A stretch of 64,000 nucleotides of DNA from an uncultured Pelagibacteraceae bacterium (GTDB lineage Bacteria; Pseudomonadota; Alphaproteobacteria; Pelagibacterales; Pelagibacteraceae): positions 62,001-126,000 of the forward strand of contig CACGGJ010000002.1 in NCBI GenBank assembly GCA_902572515.1. Direction: 5' to 3'. The notes beneath the pieces were generated by a model, which ran no database searches, had not been told where the DNA came from, and saw only the letters and a program-made list of their open reading frames with translations. Every line of letters begins with the position of its first letter. Position 1 is the stretch's first letter. Both the position numbers and the translations under genes were made by a program. Positions 46,029-57,109 of the stretch are shown in pieces.

Positions 46029-46957
46029 AAAAAATTTTCATAATTGTTATTTTTAGCTTGATTTTATGTGGAAATGCTTTTGCGAATGGAAAAATTTTAA
46101 AAAGTGGCTTTATTACCAAATCTGCCTCAGTAAATGAGAGCATGAACATTAATGATCCAAAAAATAAAATTATAATTATTTATAATCATGGACAAAATAA
46201 AAATGATAAAGGAATAAAGAATGAATGTATTTGGGTTAGTCAAATAAGAAATAAAGCTTCACTGGTAGATTTGGAAATTAATAGCAAAAAAATTATGGTT
46301 TATAACTTTTGTACTAACCATTTAGCTGGAGACATGTCGCCGAAAAAATACTGGAAGTTTAAAGAACCTTATGAAGGTATACATAAATTAGATAAAAGAA
46401 TTGAAAAAAATTTAGAATTAGTAGAAAAATTTGTAGAAATAGGTGTGCCTAGAAAACAAATTATTATATCAGGTCACTCTTGTGGTGGTCTATTAACTTT
46501 AATGTTATTGGCCGCTCATCCTGAAAAAGTAGGTGGAGGTATATCATATATGCAAGCTTGTTATGGCAAACTCTCCAAAAATTATAAAGTAAAAAAAGTT
46601 GGTTCTGAGGAGGCACTAGCAAAATTTGCAAAAAAATACCCAGGGGGTGCTGAGCTAAGACAAAGACAGATTGATAATATTAAAAAATCAAATGATATGC
46701 CTGTTCTTGCTTTTACACATCCAAAAGATAAGTATGAAGGTCTGTTATCTGATTGGTTAGAAGATGTTCCGGGGGTTAAAAGAATTGTGATTTCAGAGGA
46801 TTTCAAAATAAATGGAAAAAACTGTGTCATGAAAGGAATTGACTGGGAGGAAAAAGTATCTGAAAGAAAAAATGGTGGTCATGAAATGAATCAGGGACTT
46901 TGTTTTCAGTACTATAATCCAGTAATTTTAGATTATATTGCCTCAAGAATTAAATAA
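46025..46957 (+). CDS. Secreted alpha/beta-hydrolase-like protein
   Basis: Signal peptide ([20 protein letters not shown]), nucleophile elbow GHSCGG. Confidence 0.72.
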   Translation: MKKIFIIVIFSLILCGNAFANGKILKSGFITKSASVNESMNINDPKNKIIIIYNHGQNKNDKGIKNECIWVSQIRNKASLVDLEINSKKIMVYNFCTNHLAGDMSPKKYWKFKEPYEGIHKLDKRIEKNLELVEKFVEIGVPRKQIIISGHSCGGLLTLMLLAAHPEKVGGGISYMQACYGKLSKNYKVKKVGSEEALAKFAKKYPGGAELRQRQIDNIKKSNDMPVLAFTHPKDKYEGLLSDWLEDVPGVKRIVISEDFKINGKNCVMKGIDWEEKVSERKNGGHEMNQGLCFQYYNPVILDYIASRIK

Positions 46958-46958
46958 T

Positions 46959-47105
46959 ATGAAAAAAATTAATCCTTTTTTTGCAGCAGCAATAATTTTG
47001 GTTGGTGGTTTTTTTGCATTTAAAATAATGTCATTTTTTGGTTGCTATGTTCGTATTGAGGATGGGAATGCATGTTGGAATCTTACTATTTTTGGAACTA
47101 AATAA
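46959..47105 (+). CDS. 48-aa single-pass membrane microprotein
   Basis: ATG..TAA: MKKINPFFAAAIILVGGFFAFKIMSFFGCYVRIEDGNACWNLTIFGTK; tightly spaced, TAATG overlap with next gene. Not in the ORF track (too short). Confidence 0.65.
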   Translation: MKKINPFFAAAIILVGGFFAFKIMSFFGCYVRIEDGNACWNLTIFGTK

Positions 47106-47530
47106 TGAAAAAAAATAATTTAAAAATTGTCAAAATAGATAAAAATAAAACTTTATTTAATTATGAGAAAAAAATCCTAATTAATGAATTAATTTTAGAT
47201 TTAAAACTTGGTTATTACGATTTTGAAAAAGAAAAACCACAGAAGGTTAAATTTAGTCTTGAAATAGACTATGAGGACAAAAAACCTTCAAGCGATAAAG
47301 ATATAAAATCCATTGTTAATTATGGAACTATAGTAAAATTAATTACGAAACTTGTAAAAAAGAAACATTATAATTTCCTAGAAACTTTAGCAGAAGCTGT
47401 TTTTGATGAACTATTTAAAGACAAAAGGATTGCTAAAATAATGTTGAAAATTGAAAAATTAGAAATCTTAAAACAGTGTTCATCTGTTGGTATTCAAATT
47501 ACCAAAAAGAGAAGCCATGATAAGCTCTGA
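47105..47530 (+). CDS. folB: Dihydroneopterin aldolase-like (FolB)
   Basis: [54 protein letters not shown] fit the DHNA fold family. Confidence 0.78.
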   Translation: MKKNNLKIVKIDKNKTLFNYEKKILINELILDLKLGYYDFEKEKPQKVKFSLEIDYEDKKPSSDKDIKSIVNYGTIVKLITKLVKKKHYNFLETLAEAVFDELFKDKRIAKIMLKIEKLEILKQCSSVGIQITKKRSHDKL

Positions 47531-49352
47531 AATAGGAAAAGAAGTAATTAAAAAAGAGCTACCTCTAGTACCAAAACTTCCAGGCGTATACAGGATGCTT
47601 AATGAAAAAAATGAAATTCTTTATGTGGGTAAAGCCAAAAATTTACCAAATAGATTAAAGAGTTATGTTGCAGAAAAAAATCACATAATTAGAACTGAAA
47701 GAATGTTATCTCAAACAAGAAAATTAGAGATAACAACAACATCTAATGAAAGTGAAGCATTACTTCTAGAAGCAAATTTAATTAAAAAGCATAAACCAAA
47801 GTTCAATATCCTTTTACGTGATGATAAGTCGTTTCCATTTATATTTATAGGTAATAAAGACAAGTGGCCTCAAATAAAAAGACATAGAGGGAAAAAAACA
47901 AAAGAAGGTTTTTACTTTGGACCTTTTGCCTCTGCTGGTTCAGCTAATTGGACAATCAAAATGATCCAAAAAATTTTCCATCTAAGAGTTTGTGATGACA
48001 CCGTTTTCAAAAACAGAGAAAGACCATGTATTTTATATCAAATAAAAAGATGTTCTGGGCCTTGTGTGGGATACATAAAAAAAGAGGAGTATAATCAAAC
48101 AGTAGAGGATGCTATTGAATTTGTTTCAGGCAAATCTAGGAAAATTCAAAAAAATCTTTCTAATCAAATGGAAAAGGCGAGTGAGGATCTTGATTTTGAA
48201 AAAGCTGTAATTTTAAGAGATAGAATCAAAGCATTGAATATAATTCAATCTTCACAGAGAATTAATGAAGCAAATTTAGTTGAGGCAGATGTTATTGGTG
48301 GTTACAAAGAATCTGGAAAAACTTGTATTCAAGTATTTTTTTATAGATCAAAACAAAATTGGGGTAATCAAGCTTTTTTTCCAAAACACGATCCCGATGA
48401 AAAGTTTAGTGAAATTCTGAATTCATTTGTTTCTCAATTTTATGAAAACAAAAGTGTTCCTTCGTCAATTATTCTTTCAGAAGAAATAAAAGAAAAAGCA
48501 CTAATTGAAAAAACACTGACCCAAAAAGAAGGTAAACATATAAATATTACAGTTGCGAAAAAAGGATCAAAACTAAAAGTAATTAGTCAAGCAATTAAAA
48601 ATGCAAAGGATAGTCTAAATAGAAAACTTTATGAAAGTCAGAATAATAAAGAATTGTTCGATGCAGTAGCTAAAAAATTTAATTTAGAAACCAATATAAA
48701 TTTAATCGAGGTTTATGATAATAGTCATATTCAAGGCACAAATAGTGTTGGCGCTTTAATAACCTACGGCGATGAAGGATTTATCAAAAAAAGATATAGA
48801 AAATTTAATATTAAGCATAAAAAAAATGAGCAAGACGACTATGGAATGATGAGAGAAGTATTAAATAGAAGGTTCAAAAGAGCAGTTCAAGAAAAAGATA
48901 ATTATCTTGCTTTTCCTGATTTGGTTTTAGTGGATGGAGGAAAAGGTCAATATTCAGTAGCTAGAGAGAGCCTTAATGAATTAGGACTTCACGACATTCC
49001 AATTATTGCAATAGCAAAAGGTAAATTTAGAAATAGTGGAAATGAAACTTTTTTTCACAATGGCAAAGAATATAAATTCACTAGAAATGACCCTACCCTA
49101 TTTTTTCTTCAAAGAATAAGAGATGAATCACATAGATTTGCCATTAGCGCTCACAGAGCAAAGAGAAAAAAAGGTATAAGCAAATCTCTGTTAGATCAAA
49201 TAGAGGGGATTGGGGCCATAAGAAAAAGAGCTTTATTGAACCATTTTGGATCTGCTAGATCGGTTGAGTCTGCTAGCTTAGATGAAATAAAATCTGTAGA
49301 AGGTGTTGAAGAAAAAGTAGCAAAAAAGATATATAACTTTTTTCACGAATAA
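47517..49352 (+). CDS. uvrC: Excinuclease ABC subunit C
   Basis: [35 protein letters not shown]-like [22 protein letters not shown], HhH end. Confidence 0.97.
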   Translation: MISSEIGKEVIKKELPLVPKLPGVYRMLNEKNEILYVGKAKNLPNRLKSYVAEKNHIIRTERMLSQTRKLEITTTSNESEALLLEANLIKKHKPKFNILLRDDKSFPFIFIGNKDKWPQIKRHRGKKTKEGFYFGPFASAGSANWTIKMIQKIFHLRVCDDTVFKNRERPCILYQIKRCSGPCVGYIKKEEYNQTVEDAIEFVSGKSRKIQKNLSNQMEKASEDLDFEKAVILRDRIKALNIIQSSQRINEANLVEADVIGGYKESGKTCIQVFFYRSKQNWGNQAFFPKHDPDEKFSEILNSFVSQFYENKSVPSSIILSEEIKEKALIEKTLTQKEGKHINITVAKKGSKLKVISQAIKNAKDSLNRKLYESQNNKELFDAVAKKFNLETNINLIEVYDNSHIQGTNSVGALITYGDEGFIKKRYRKFNIKHKKNEQDDYGMMREVLNRRFKRAVQEKDNYLAFPDLVLVDGGKGQYSVARESLNELGLHDIPIIAIAKGKFRNSGNETFFHNGKEYKFTRNDPTLFFLQRIRDESHRFAISAHRAKRKKGISKSLLDQIEGIGAIRKRALLNHFGSARSVESASLDEIKSVEGVEEKVAKKIYNFFHE

Positions 49353-49354
49353 TT

Positions 49355-49939
49355 ATGCTAAAAAAAATTCCAAATATATTAACGATAGGGCGAATAATAA
49401 TTGTTCCCTTTTTTGTTTTAGCTTTTTATCTTCCAGGATTTTATGGTGATCTTACTGCTTTAATATTATTTATTGTTGCATCTTTTACGGACTTTTTAGA
49501 TGGTATGTTGGCCAGAATGTTTGGGGTAGAGTCAAAACTGGGTGAGTTATTAGATCCTATAGCTGATAAAATTATTGTTGCTACAGCATTAATACTTCTG
49601 GTTATGGATGGAACAATCAGAAATTACGAAGTAATTGCAGCAATTATAATTCTTACAAGAGAAATTTTAATTTCAGGTTTGAGAGAATTTTTAGCAAAAG
49701 GAAGAATAAAACTTCCTGTTTCAAATCTTGCAAAACTTAAAACAGTATTACAAATGGTATCAATTGCTCTTTTATTGTCTGGAGATACTGGAAATAAAAT
49801 AATTAATTTCCAAGATTATAATGCTCAAACTATAGGTATAATTCTTTTGTGGTTATCGGCTGCTTTAACACTTTTTACTGCATATGATTATATGCGAAAA
49901 GGTATTGATCACGCTATGTCTGAAGACAGTAAAGACTAG
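49355..49939 (+). CDS. pgsA: CDP-diacylglycerol--glycerol-3-phosphate 3-phosphatidyltransferase
   Basis: CDP-alcohol phosphotransferase motif DFLDGMLARMFGVESKLGELLDPIADK. Confidence 0.95.
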   Translation: MLKKIPNILTIGRIIIVPFFVLAFYLPGFYGDLTALILFIVASFTDFLDGMLARMFGVESKLGELLDPIADKIIVATALILLVMDGTIRNYEVIAAIIILTREILISGLREFLAKGRIKLPVSNLAKLKTVLQMVSIALLLSGDTGNKIINFQDYNAQTIGIILLWLSAALTLFTAYDYMRKGIDHAMSEDSKD

Positions 49940-50817
49940 GCTGCTTTTTTCTTCCTAACTAATGCCTGATAACTTTCATTTAAATCAATAATAGTATCAC
50001 AAACTTTAAACTGATTTTCAGCAATACAAGATACTGGTGTTACCTCTGCTGCTGTTCCTGTTAAAAAACATCCAACAAAATTAGGTAATTCAGTTGGACT
50101 AATTTTTCTTTCATGTACTTTTATATTTTTTGATTTTGCAATTCCAATTACAGTTCTTCTTGTGATACCATCTAAAAAAGAATCTGGTATTGGAGTGTGA
50201 ATTTCTTCATTTTTATCTTTGAAAAAAATATTTGCTCCAGTTGCTTCAGCAATATTTCCTTCATGATCAAGCATTAAAGAATCTGTGTAACCTTGCTTTT
50301 CTGCTTCATGTTTTGAAAGAGTACAAATCATGTAAAGACCTGATGCTTTTGTGTCCCATGGTATTGTATTGGGTGCTGGTCTTCTCCAATTTGAAATATT
50401 TAATCTTATTCCTTCCACTTTGAGTTTAGGATCAAAATATGATCCCCATTCCCATGTAGCAATCGCAACATGTATTTTTGTTTGTTGCGCAGAAATAGCC
50501 ATCATCTCACTTCCTCTCCAAGCAACAGGTCGTACATAACCATTTTCTACTTTTTGAGTTGCGATAATTTTATTTGATGCATTATTGATTTCTTCTTCGG
50601 TATATGGAATTTCAAAACCCATTCTTCTAGCGGAGTGAAAAAATCTGGCTGTGTGCTCTTCTAATTTGAAAATTGAACCATCGTAAACTCTCTCACCCTC
50701 AAATACACAACTAGCGTAGTGCATACCATGGCTTAAAACATGAAGTTTAACGTCAGCCCAATCAACTAATTCATTGTTGTACCATATTTTTCCAGATCTC
50801 TTGTCGTAAGGTATCAT
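49936..50817 (-). CDS. ilvE: Branched-chain amino acid aminotransferase
   Basis: HGMHYASCVFEGERVYDG, EATGANIFF, TGTAAEVTPV. Confidence 0.94.
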   Translation of the reverse strand: MIPYDKRSGKIWYNNELVDWADVKLHVLSHGMHYASCVFEGERVYDGSIFKLEEHTARFFHSARRMGFEIPYTEEEINNASNKIIATQKVENGYVRPVAWRGSEMMAISAQQTKIHVAIATWEWGSYFDPKLKVEGIRLNISNWRRPAPNTIPWDTKASGLYMICTLSKHEAEKQGYTDSLMLDHEGNIAEATGANIFFKDKNEEIHTPIPDSFLDGITRRTVIGIAKSKNIKVHERKISPTELPNFVGCFLTGTAAEVTPVSCIAENQFKVCDTIIDLNESYQALVRKKKAA

Positions 50818-50888
50818 GTGTGAAAATTTTTTATTTATAACTGAAAAATATCTTTGTATCTTTAATATGTCAATATAACTTACCTATT

Positions 50889-51326
50889 ATGAAAGAACTT
50901 TTATATTTAAAAGATGACCAGCTTAAAGATCTAATTGAAAAACTATTCGTAAGCTACAGAGAAACCTTTTCTGACTCTAAAAAAATATTAGATAGACATT
51001 CAATTGGTTTAGCACACCATAAAGTAATTCATTTACTTTCAATGTATGAAGGGATCTCAATTTCTGAGCTGCTTAAGAGATTAAAAGTCACAAAACAAAG
51101 CCTAAATCGTGTTCTTAAAGATTTGATTAAACTTGAAATCGTAATTTTTAAAAAAGATGACCAAGATACCAGAGTAAAGCATGTTTTTCTTAATGATAAA
51201 GGTAAAAAAATTTTTAATGAAATTTTCAATTTACAAAAAAAGAGAATTTATAATGCTTTATTAAATTCAAGTTCTGAAGAAGTTATAAATTTTGATAATG
51301 TACTAAGTAAAATAATTAATGGATAA
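50889..51326 (+). CDS. MarR-family regulator
   Basis: wHTH: ISISELLKRLKVTKQSLNRVLKDLIKLEIVIFKKDDQDTRVKHVFLNDKGKKIF; followed by response regulator (PetP-PetR-like arrangement). Confidence 0.88.
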   Translation: MKELLYLKDDQLKDLIEKLFVSYRETFSDSKKILDRHSIGLAHHKVIHLLSMYEGISISELLKRLKVTKQSLNRVLKDLIKLEIVIFKKDDQDTRVKHVFLNDKGKKIFNEIFNLQKKRIYNALLNSSSEEVINFDNVLSKIING

Positions 51327-51996
51327 ATTTATTGCACATATACTAGTGGTTGATGATGATGATGGAATTAGATCTCTTGTAAAAAAGTATTTAAATGAAA
51401 ATAAATTTTTAGTCACTACTGCTGAAAATGCAGAAAATGCATTTGAGAAAATAAAAATTATTAAGTTTGATTTAATAGTTTTGGATATCATGATGCCTGG
51501 TAAAAGTGGGCTTGAATTTTTAAAAGAAAATAAAAAAAAATTAGATACACCAGTTATACTTCTGACTGCTAAAGGTGAAGCAAGTGAAAGGGTTGAGGGG
51601 TTAGAGATTGGTGCTGATGATTATTTACCAAAACCATTTGAACCAAAAGAATTAATTCTAAGAATACAAAACATATTAAATAAAACTATCAAAACAGATC
51701 AGAAAAGAGTTATAGAATTTGCAAATGTTAAGATTGATTTGAATAAACTTTTAATATTTAAAAGTGAAAAAGAATTTAAGATTAATGCAACCGAAAAAAC
51801 TATTTTAGAAAAAATGATTAATAAACCTGGTAAAACATTTTCTAGGGAAGATATTGGTCAATTAATCAATCTAGATAAAGAGAGATCAATAGATGTTATT
51901 ATTACTAGGCTTAGAAAAAAAATTGAAATTGATCCAAAAAATCCAAAATTTTTACAGACAATAAGAGGTGCAGGATATGTTCTCTGGATTGAGTAA
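51319..51996 (+). CDS. OmpR-family response regulator
   Basis: VVDDDDGIRSLVKKYL, LDIMMPG, LTAKGEA, GADDYLPKPFEPKEL, C-terminal wHTH. Confidence 0.95.
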   Translation: MDKFIAHILVVDDDDGIRSLVKKYLNENKFLVTTAENAENAFEKIKIIKFDLIVLDIMMPGKSGLEFLKENKKKLDTPVILLTAKGEASERVEGLEIGADDYLPKPFEPKELILRIQNILNKTIKTDQKRVIEFANVKIDLNKLLIFKSEKEFKINATEKTILEKMINKPGKTFSREDIGQLINLDKERSIDVIITRLRKKIEIDPKNPKFLQTIRGAGYVLWIE

Positions 51997-53296
51997 TTAC
52001 TTAAAAAAAATATTACCAAAAAGATTATTTTACAGAGCGCTTCTTATAGTTGCTATTCCAGTTTTGGTTTTGCAACTAGTAATTACAATTGTCTTTTTTG
52101 ATAGCCTTTGGATCAAAACAAATAAAGGTATGACAAGAACCTTGGTAAATGAAATTAGTACATTTATTGAAGCCTATGGAAGTGAGCAAGAAAATAAACA
52201 AGAGTTGCTAGATCTTTTTTCTATATTTTTAGATTTAAATATTGAATTCGCCAATAACGAAAAATTGCAAAATACAGATACCGAAAGATGGTTTAGTCCT
52301 ATAGATAGAACTTTAAGAAGAGAGCTAAAATCTAAATTTGGAGTAGATGAATACTGGTTTGATACAACAAGTTATCAAGAATTAATTGATTTAAGAATTA
52401 AATATGAAGATAGTTATTTTAAATTTTTAGTGCCTAAAGACAGAGTTGCAAGTTCTTCAGCAAGAATATTCGCACTTTGGATCACAGTACCTGCAATTAT
52501 AATGGTGATCATTTCTCTAATTTTTTTAAAAAATCAAACCAGACCTATCACTAACCTAGCTCGTGCGGCTGAAAGGTTTGGTAAAGGAGAAAATATTGAA
52601 GAGTTCAAACCTTCTGGGGCCCTTGAAATAAGACAAGCAGGACATGAATTTGATAAAATGAGAAAGAGAATTGAAAGACACTTAAATCAAAGAACAGAAA
52701 TGTTATCTGGAATAAGTCATGATTTAAGGACACCCTTAACAAGGATGAAACTACAATTAGCTTTTATAAAGGATAAAGAAACTGTAAATAAATTGACTGA
52801 AGACATCAATGAAATGGAGAAAATGTTAAATGAATATTTACAATTCACCAGCTCATCATATGTTGAAAAAGATGAAATGTTTAATTTATCTGAATTAATT
52901 TCAGAAGTTATTGAAAAATATAATAATGAAAATATTTCACAAAACTTAACATCAAGAATTTACTTTAATGGTAGGAAAAATTTAATTAATAGGTGTTTAA
53001 ATAATTTAGTTGATAATTCACTAAAATATGCAAATAAAGTTGAAATTAGCTTAAGTAAAAAAAATACAAACTTATTCATTATTATTGATGATGATGGTCC
53101 TGGAATACCGAAAAATGAATATGAAAATGTATTTAAACCTTTCTATAAAATAGATAAAGGTCGAGCAGACTCTAAATCAAGTGTCGGTCTTGGCTTGTCA
53201 ATTTCGTCAGACATTATCAAATCTCACGGAGGAAATATAATGTTAGAAAAATCAAAAATGGATGGTTTAAGAGTTAAGGTTTTCTTGCCTGTTTAA
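51977..53296 (+). CDS. EnvZ-like sensor histidine kinase
   Basis: Two TMs, HAMP, GISHDLRTPLTRMKL H-box, NLVDNSLKYA, DDDGPGIP, GLGLSIS. Confidence 0.95.
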   Translation: MFSGLSNYLKKILPKRLFYRALLIVAIPVLVLQLVITIVFFDSLWIKTNKGMTRTLVNEISTFIEAYGSEQENKQELLDLFSIFLDLNIEFANNEKLQNTDTERWFSPIDRTLRRELKSKFGVDEYWFDTTSYQELIDLRIKYEDSYFKFLVPKDRVASSSARIFALWITVPAIIMVIISLIFLKNQTRPITNLARAAERFGKGENIEEFKPSGALEIRQAGHEFDKMRKRIERHLNQRTEMLSGISHDLRTPLTRMKLQLAFIKDKETVNKLTEDINEMEKMLNEYLQFTSSSYVEKDEMFNLSELISEVIEKYNNENISQNLTSRIYFNGRKNLINRCLNNLVDNSLKYANKVEISLSKKNTNLFIIIDDDGPGIPKNEYENVFKPFYKIDKGRADSKSSVGLGLSISSDIIKSHGGNIMLEKSKMDGLRVKVFLPV

Positions 53297-53540
53297 CTTT
53301 TTTATTTTTTTTTCTCTCAAGTTTATTTATTTTATTTTCAAGATTCTCAACACGTTTTGAGAGTACTTCAAACTCATCTTTACTTGTAAGTTTCATTTTA
53401 AAAACAAATTCATCTCTTTTAGATTTTAAGATATTAAATAATTCAGTAGTTAAGTCTTTTGAAGATACTAGTCCCTGCTCTATTAATTTAGCAAACTTAT
53501 CAATTATAAATTTAGAATTTTTCATATTTAAGATATACAT
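53274..53540 (-). CDS. UbiK/BMFP-family accessory protein
   Basis: 88 aa, KFIIDKFAKLIEQGLVSSKDL..., C-terminal coiled coil VENLENKINKLERK. Confidence 0.7.
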   Translation of the reverse strand: MYILNMKNSKFIIDKFAKLIEQGLVSSKDLTTELFNILKSKRDEFVFKMKLTSKDEFEVLSKRVENLENKINKLERKKNKKVKQARKP

Positions 53541-53557
53541 TATAAGTATTATTAGAA

Positions 53558-54328
53558 ATGTTCATTAATAATTTTGACCCAGTAGCCTTAGAAATATTTT
53601 CTTTAGAGATCAGGTGGTATTCTTTGGCTTATATATTTGGAATTATATTTGGTTGGATTCTCGCTAAAAAATTATTTATCCAAGACATAGAAGTTAAAAA
53701 TAAATTTGATGATTATTTAACTTATTTAATTATAGGTATAATTTTAGGAGGAAGACTTGGTTATATTTTTATTTATAATTTAAGTTTTTATATAAATAAT
53801 CCATTAGATATATTTAAAATTTGGCAAGGAGGGATGTCCTTCCACGGTGGTTTAATTGGAGTTATTTTGGCATCTATATTTTTTGCTAAAAAAAATAATC
53901 AAAACCCGTTTTTATATATGGATATTGTCGCTTTAGTAGCTCCATTCGGTTTATTTTTTGGACGAATAGCAAACTTTATAAATTCAGAGTTATATGGAAA
54001 TGTAACTAATGTGCCCTGGGCAGTAATATTTGTACAGGTAGATAATCTTCCTAGGCATCCCTCACAACTATATGAAGCACTATTAGAAGGTTTATTTCTA
54101 TTTTTATTATTAATTTATTTTAGAAATAAATTTTCAAACAAACCTGGTGTAATTTCAGGATTATTTTTAATAATTTACTCAATCTTCAGATTTGTTGTTG
54201 AATTTTATAGAGCACCAGATGAACAGCTAGGTTATGCATTTTTAAACTTAACAATGGGACAAGTAGTAAGTTTAATATTTATACTATCAGGAGTAATCTT
54301 ATTTTATTTAAAATATGAAGCTCGCTAA
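53558..54328 (+). CDS. lgt: Prolipoprotein diacylglyceryl transferase
   Basis: IRWYSLAYIFGI, GGRLGYIFIYN, WQGGMSFHGGLIG, GRIANFINSELYG. Confidence 0.97.
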   Translation: MFINNFDPVALEIFSLEIRWYSLAYIFGIIFGWILAKKLFIQDIEVKNKFDDYLTYLIIGIILGGRLGYIFIYNLSFYINNPLDIFKIWQGGMSFHGGLIGVILASIFFAKKNNQNPFLYMDIVALVAPFGLFFGRIANFINSELYGNVTNVPWAVIFVQVDNLPRHPSQLYEALLEGLFLFLLLIYFRNKFSNKPGVISGLFLIIYSIFRFVVEFYRAPDEQLGYAFLNLTMGQVVSLIFILSGVILFYLKYEAR

Positions 54329-55367
54329 AACAAATAATTTACCATTAGATCAATTTATAAATTTAGCTCTTTACGATAAGGATAAGGGTTTTTATATGAA
54401 AAAGAATCCTTTTGGTGAAGATGGAGACTTTATTACTGCTCCCAATATCACAAGATTATTTTCAGAGATAATTGCAATTTGGACAATTACTTTTTGGAAA
54501 AGTATAGGCTCTCCAAGAAAATTTAATTTGCTAGAACTGGGAGCTGGAAATGGCGAAATGATGAAGGTTATAGATGAGACACTTATAAATTTTCCCGAAT
54601 GTTACAACGCCTGCAGTTTTGTAATTCATGAAAAAAGTGATTTTTTAATAAATGAACAAAAGAAAAATTTAATTTCTAAAAAATTTTCATGGTTAAAAAA
54701 TATTGAAAAAATAAAACCTAACCCAACAATTTTTTTAGCTAATGAATTCTTTGATGCCATACCAATCAAACAATTTTTTAAAAAAAAAGATGGTTGGTTT
54801 GAAAGATTCGTAAATTTGAATGATCCAAAACAAGCTGAGTTTAAAGATGAAAAAATTGATATAAAAAAAATTGAGGAACATCTAAATTTTGAAATATCAA
54901 AAAATCAGAACATTATAGAATATTCACCAGATACATTTAAATATTTAAAAAAAATTTGCAATTTAATAGAAAAAAATGATGGTGGAATGTTGGTTATTGA
55001 TTATGGTTATGCAGATAGCAAAATGCATGAGACTCTTCAGGCAGTTAATAATCACAAATATTCTAACATTTTAGAAAATATTGGAGACTCTGATATTACT
55101 TACAATATAAACTTTCATTCTTTTGAGAAATTTATAAATCAGTTTAAAGAAATTAATTCAATTTTTACAAATCAAAAAAAATTTTTAACAAGTATGGGTA
55201 TTCTTCAAAGAGCAGAAATAATCAGCAAAAATATAGCATTTTCTAAAAAAACAGATTTATTTTATCGGGTAAGACGTTTAATAGATGAAAAGCAAATGGG
55301 TGAATTGTTCAAAGTCATGCTTATAAAAAATAAGAAAAATAATTTTAGAACAGGTTTTCAAAATTGA
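54315..55367 (+). CDS. MidA/NDUFAF7-family SAM-dependent methyltransferase
   Basis: DGDFITAPNITRLFSEI, LLELGAGNGEMM, ANEFFDAIPIKQF. Confidence 0.9.
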   Translation: MKLAKTNNLPLDQFINLALYDKDKGFYMKKNPFGEDGDFITAPNITRLFSEIIAIWTITFWKSIGSPRKFNLLELGAGNGEMMKVIDETLINFPECYNACSFVIHEKSDFLINEQKKNLISKKFSWLKNIEKIKPNPTIFLANEFFDAIPIKQFFKKKDGWFERFVNLNDPKQAEFKDEKIDIKKIEEHLNFEISKNQNIIEYSPDTFKYLKKICNLIEKNDGGMLVIDYGYADSKMHETLQAVNNHKYSNILENIGDSDITYNINFHSFEKFINQFKEINSIFTNQKKFLTSMGILQRAEIISKNIAFSKKTDLFYRVRRLIDEKQMGELFKVMLIKNKKNNFRTGFQN

Positions 55368-56122
55368 TAAAATCAAAAAAACTCTCGAAAATTAAAATAA
55401 TTAAACATGGTTTTTTTAATAAAACTGGTGGTAAATCAAAAAAAATTTATAAGAGTTTAAACTGTGGCCATGGTTCTAAAGACAAACGATCAGATGTAAA
55501 AAAAAATTTACAAATAGTTAAAAAAAAAATAAATAGCACCGCTAAAAGTATTTTTTTACTTCATCAAATACATAGTAATAAGTTTGTTTATATTAATAAA
55601 AAAAATATATTTAAATCAAAACCAAAAGCAGACGCAGTAATTACAAACCAAAAAAACATACCAATTGGTGTTTTAACTGCTGATTGTGTGCCGATTTTAA
55701 TCTGTGATGAAAGAGCAAAATTAATTGCAGCAATTCATGCTGGTTGGAAAGGTGCATACAAAGATATAATTAGCAAAGTAATCCAATTTATGATCAAAAA
55801 AGGATCTAATCCTAAAAATATTACTGCAGCTATCGGACCTGCTATCTCAGCTAAAAATTATGAAGTCAAGCAAGATTTTAAAAAAAAATTTATAAAAAAG
55901 GATAAAAAAAATAATAAATTTTTTAAAATTAAGTACAAAAAGCTTTATTTTGATTTGCCTAAGTATGTGAAATCGTGCCTTTTAAAGAATAAAATAAAAA
56001 ATATTGAATCTATAAATATTGATACATTTGATGTTAAAAATAATTTTTTTAGTGCAAGAAGAGCGTTAAGGCTAAATCATGATGATTATGGTAGAAATAT
56101 TTCAATAATTATGCTTTATTAG
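55364..56122 (+). CDS. pgeF: Peptidoglycan editing factor PgeF (YfiH/laccase-domain)
   Basis: HQIHSNKF, LTADCVPILICD, AAIHAGWKGAYKDI, AAIGPAISAKNYEV. Confidence 0.95.
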   Translation: MIKSKKLSKIKIIKHGFFNKTGGKSKKIYKSLNCGHGSKDKRSDVKKNLQIVKKKINSTAKSIFLLHQIHSNKFVYINKKNIFKSKPKADAVITNQKNIPIGVLTADCVPILICDERAKLIAAIHAGWKGAYKDIISKVIQFMIKKGSNPKNITAAIGPAISAKNYEVKQDFKKKFIKKDKKNNKFFKIKYKKLYFDLPKYVKSCLLKNKIKNIESINIDTFDVKNNFFSARRALRLNHDDYGRNISIIMLY

Positions 56123-56131
56123 GTTTTTTTA

Positions 56132-57064
56132 ATGAAATTATTATCCGGAAACAGCAACAAACCATTAAGCAAAAATATTGCTAAATATCTTAAATCTAAA
56201 TTAGTTAACTCTAGTATTAGAAATTTTTCTGATGGAGAAATTTATGTTGAAATAAATGAGAATATCAGAGGAAACAGTATTTTTATTATTCAATCTGTAT
56301 CTTCGCCTGCTAATGATAATTTGATGGAGCTTTTGTTATGTATTGATGCACTAAAAAGATCTTCTGCAAAAAATATAACTGCAGTAATTCCATATTTTGG
56401 TTATGCTAGACAGGACAGAAAAGTAGTACCTAGAACTTCAATTTCAGCAAAGTTAGTATCAAACTTAATTACAAAAGCTGGTGCTGACAGAGTGGTTACT
56501 GTTGATTTACATGCAGGTCAAATTCAAGGTTTCTTTGATATTCCAGTCGACAACTTGTTTGCAACACCTATTTTTGCAAGACATGCAAAAAAAAAGATAA
56601 ATAGTAAAAACCTTATTTGCGTTGCTCCAGATGTGGGTGGAACTGAGCGAGCAAGAGCACTGGGTAAGCTCTTAAATGTTGGATTAGCCATTGTAGATAA
56701 AAGACGACCAAAACCAGGTCAATCCCAAGTAATGAATGTGATAGGAGATGTAAAAGGTAAAACTTGTATAATTGTAGATGATATAATCGATTCTGGTGGA
56801 ACAATAGTAAATGCAGCTAAAGCTCTTAAAGATAGAGGGGCTAAAGAAGTTTATGTCTATATAACTCATGGTGTACTCAGCGGTGAAGCTGTAAAAAAAA
56901 TTAAAAATTCAGTAATTAAGAATTTAGTAATAACTGATACAATCGATAACATGAGCAGAACTAAAGGTGTTAAAAACATTGAGGTTCTGTCAATTTCAGG
57001 GCTTATGGGAGAAGCAATTAAAAGAATATCTAATTCAACCTCAGTATCAGATTTATTCAAATAA
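56132..57064 (+). CDS. prs: Ribose-phosphate pyrophosphokinase
   Basis: [56 protein letters not shown]. Confidence 0.97.
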   Translation: MKLLSGNSNKPLSKNIAKYLKSKLVNSSIRNFSDGEIYVEINENIRGNSIFIIQSVSSPANDNLMELLLCIDALKRSSAKNITAVIPYFGYARQDRKVVPRTSISAKLVSNLITKAGADRVVTVDLHAGQIQGFFDIPVDNLFATPIFARHAKKKINSKNLICVAPDVGGTERARALGKLLNVGLAIVDKRRPKPGQSQVMNVIGDVKGKTCIIVDDIIDSGGTIVNAAKALKDRGAKEVYVYITHGVLSGEAVKKIKNSVIKNLVITDTIDNMSRTKGVKNIEVLSISGLMGEAIKRISNSTSVSDLFK

Positions 57065-57109
57065 ATACCTTGAGTTATTAAGTAACTTGAGCTAAAAACC
57101 CTTGTTTTT

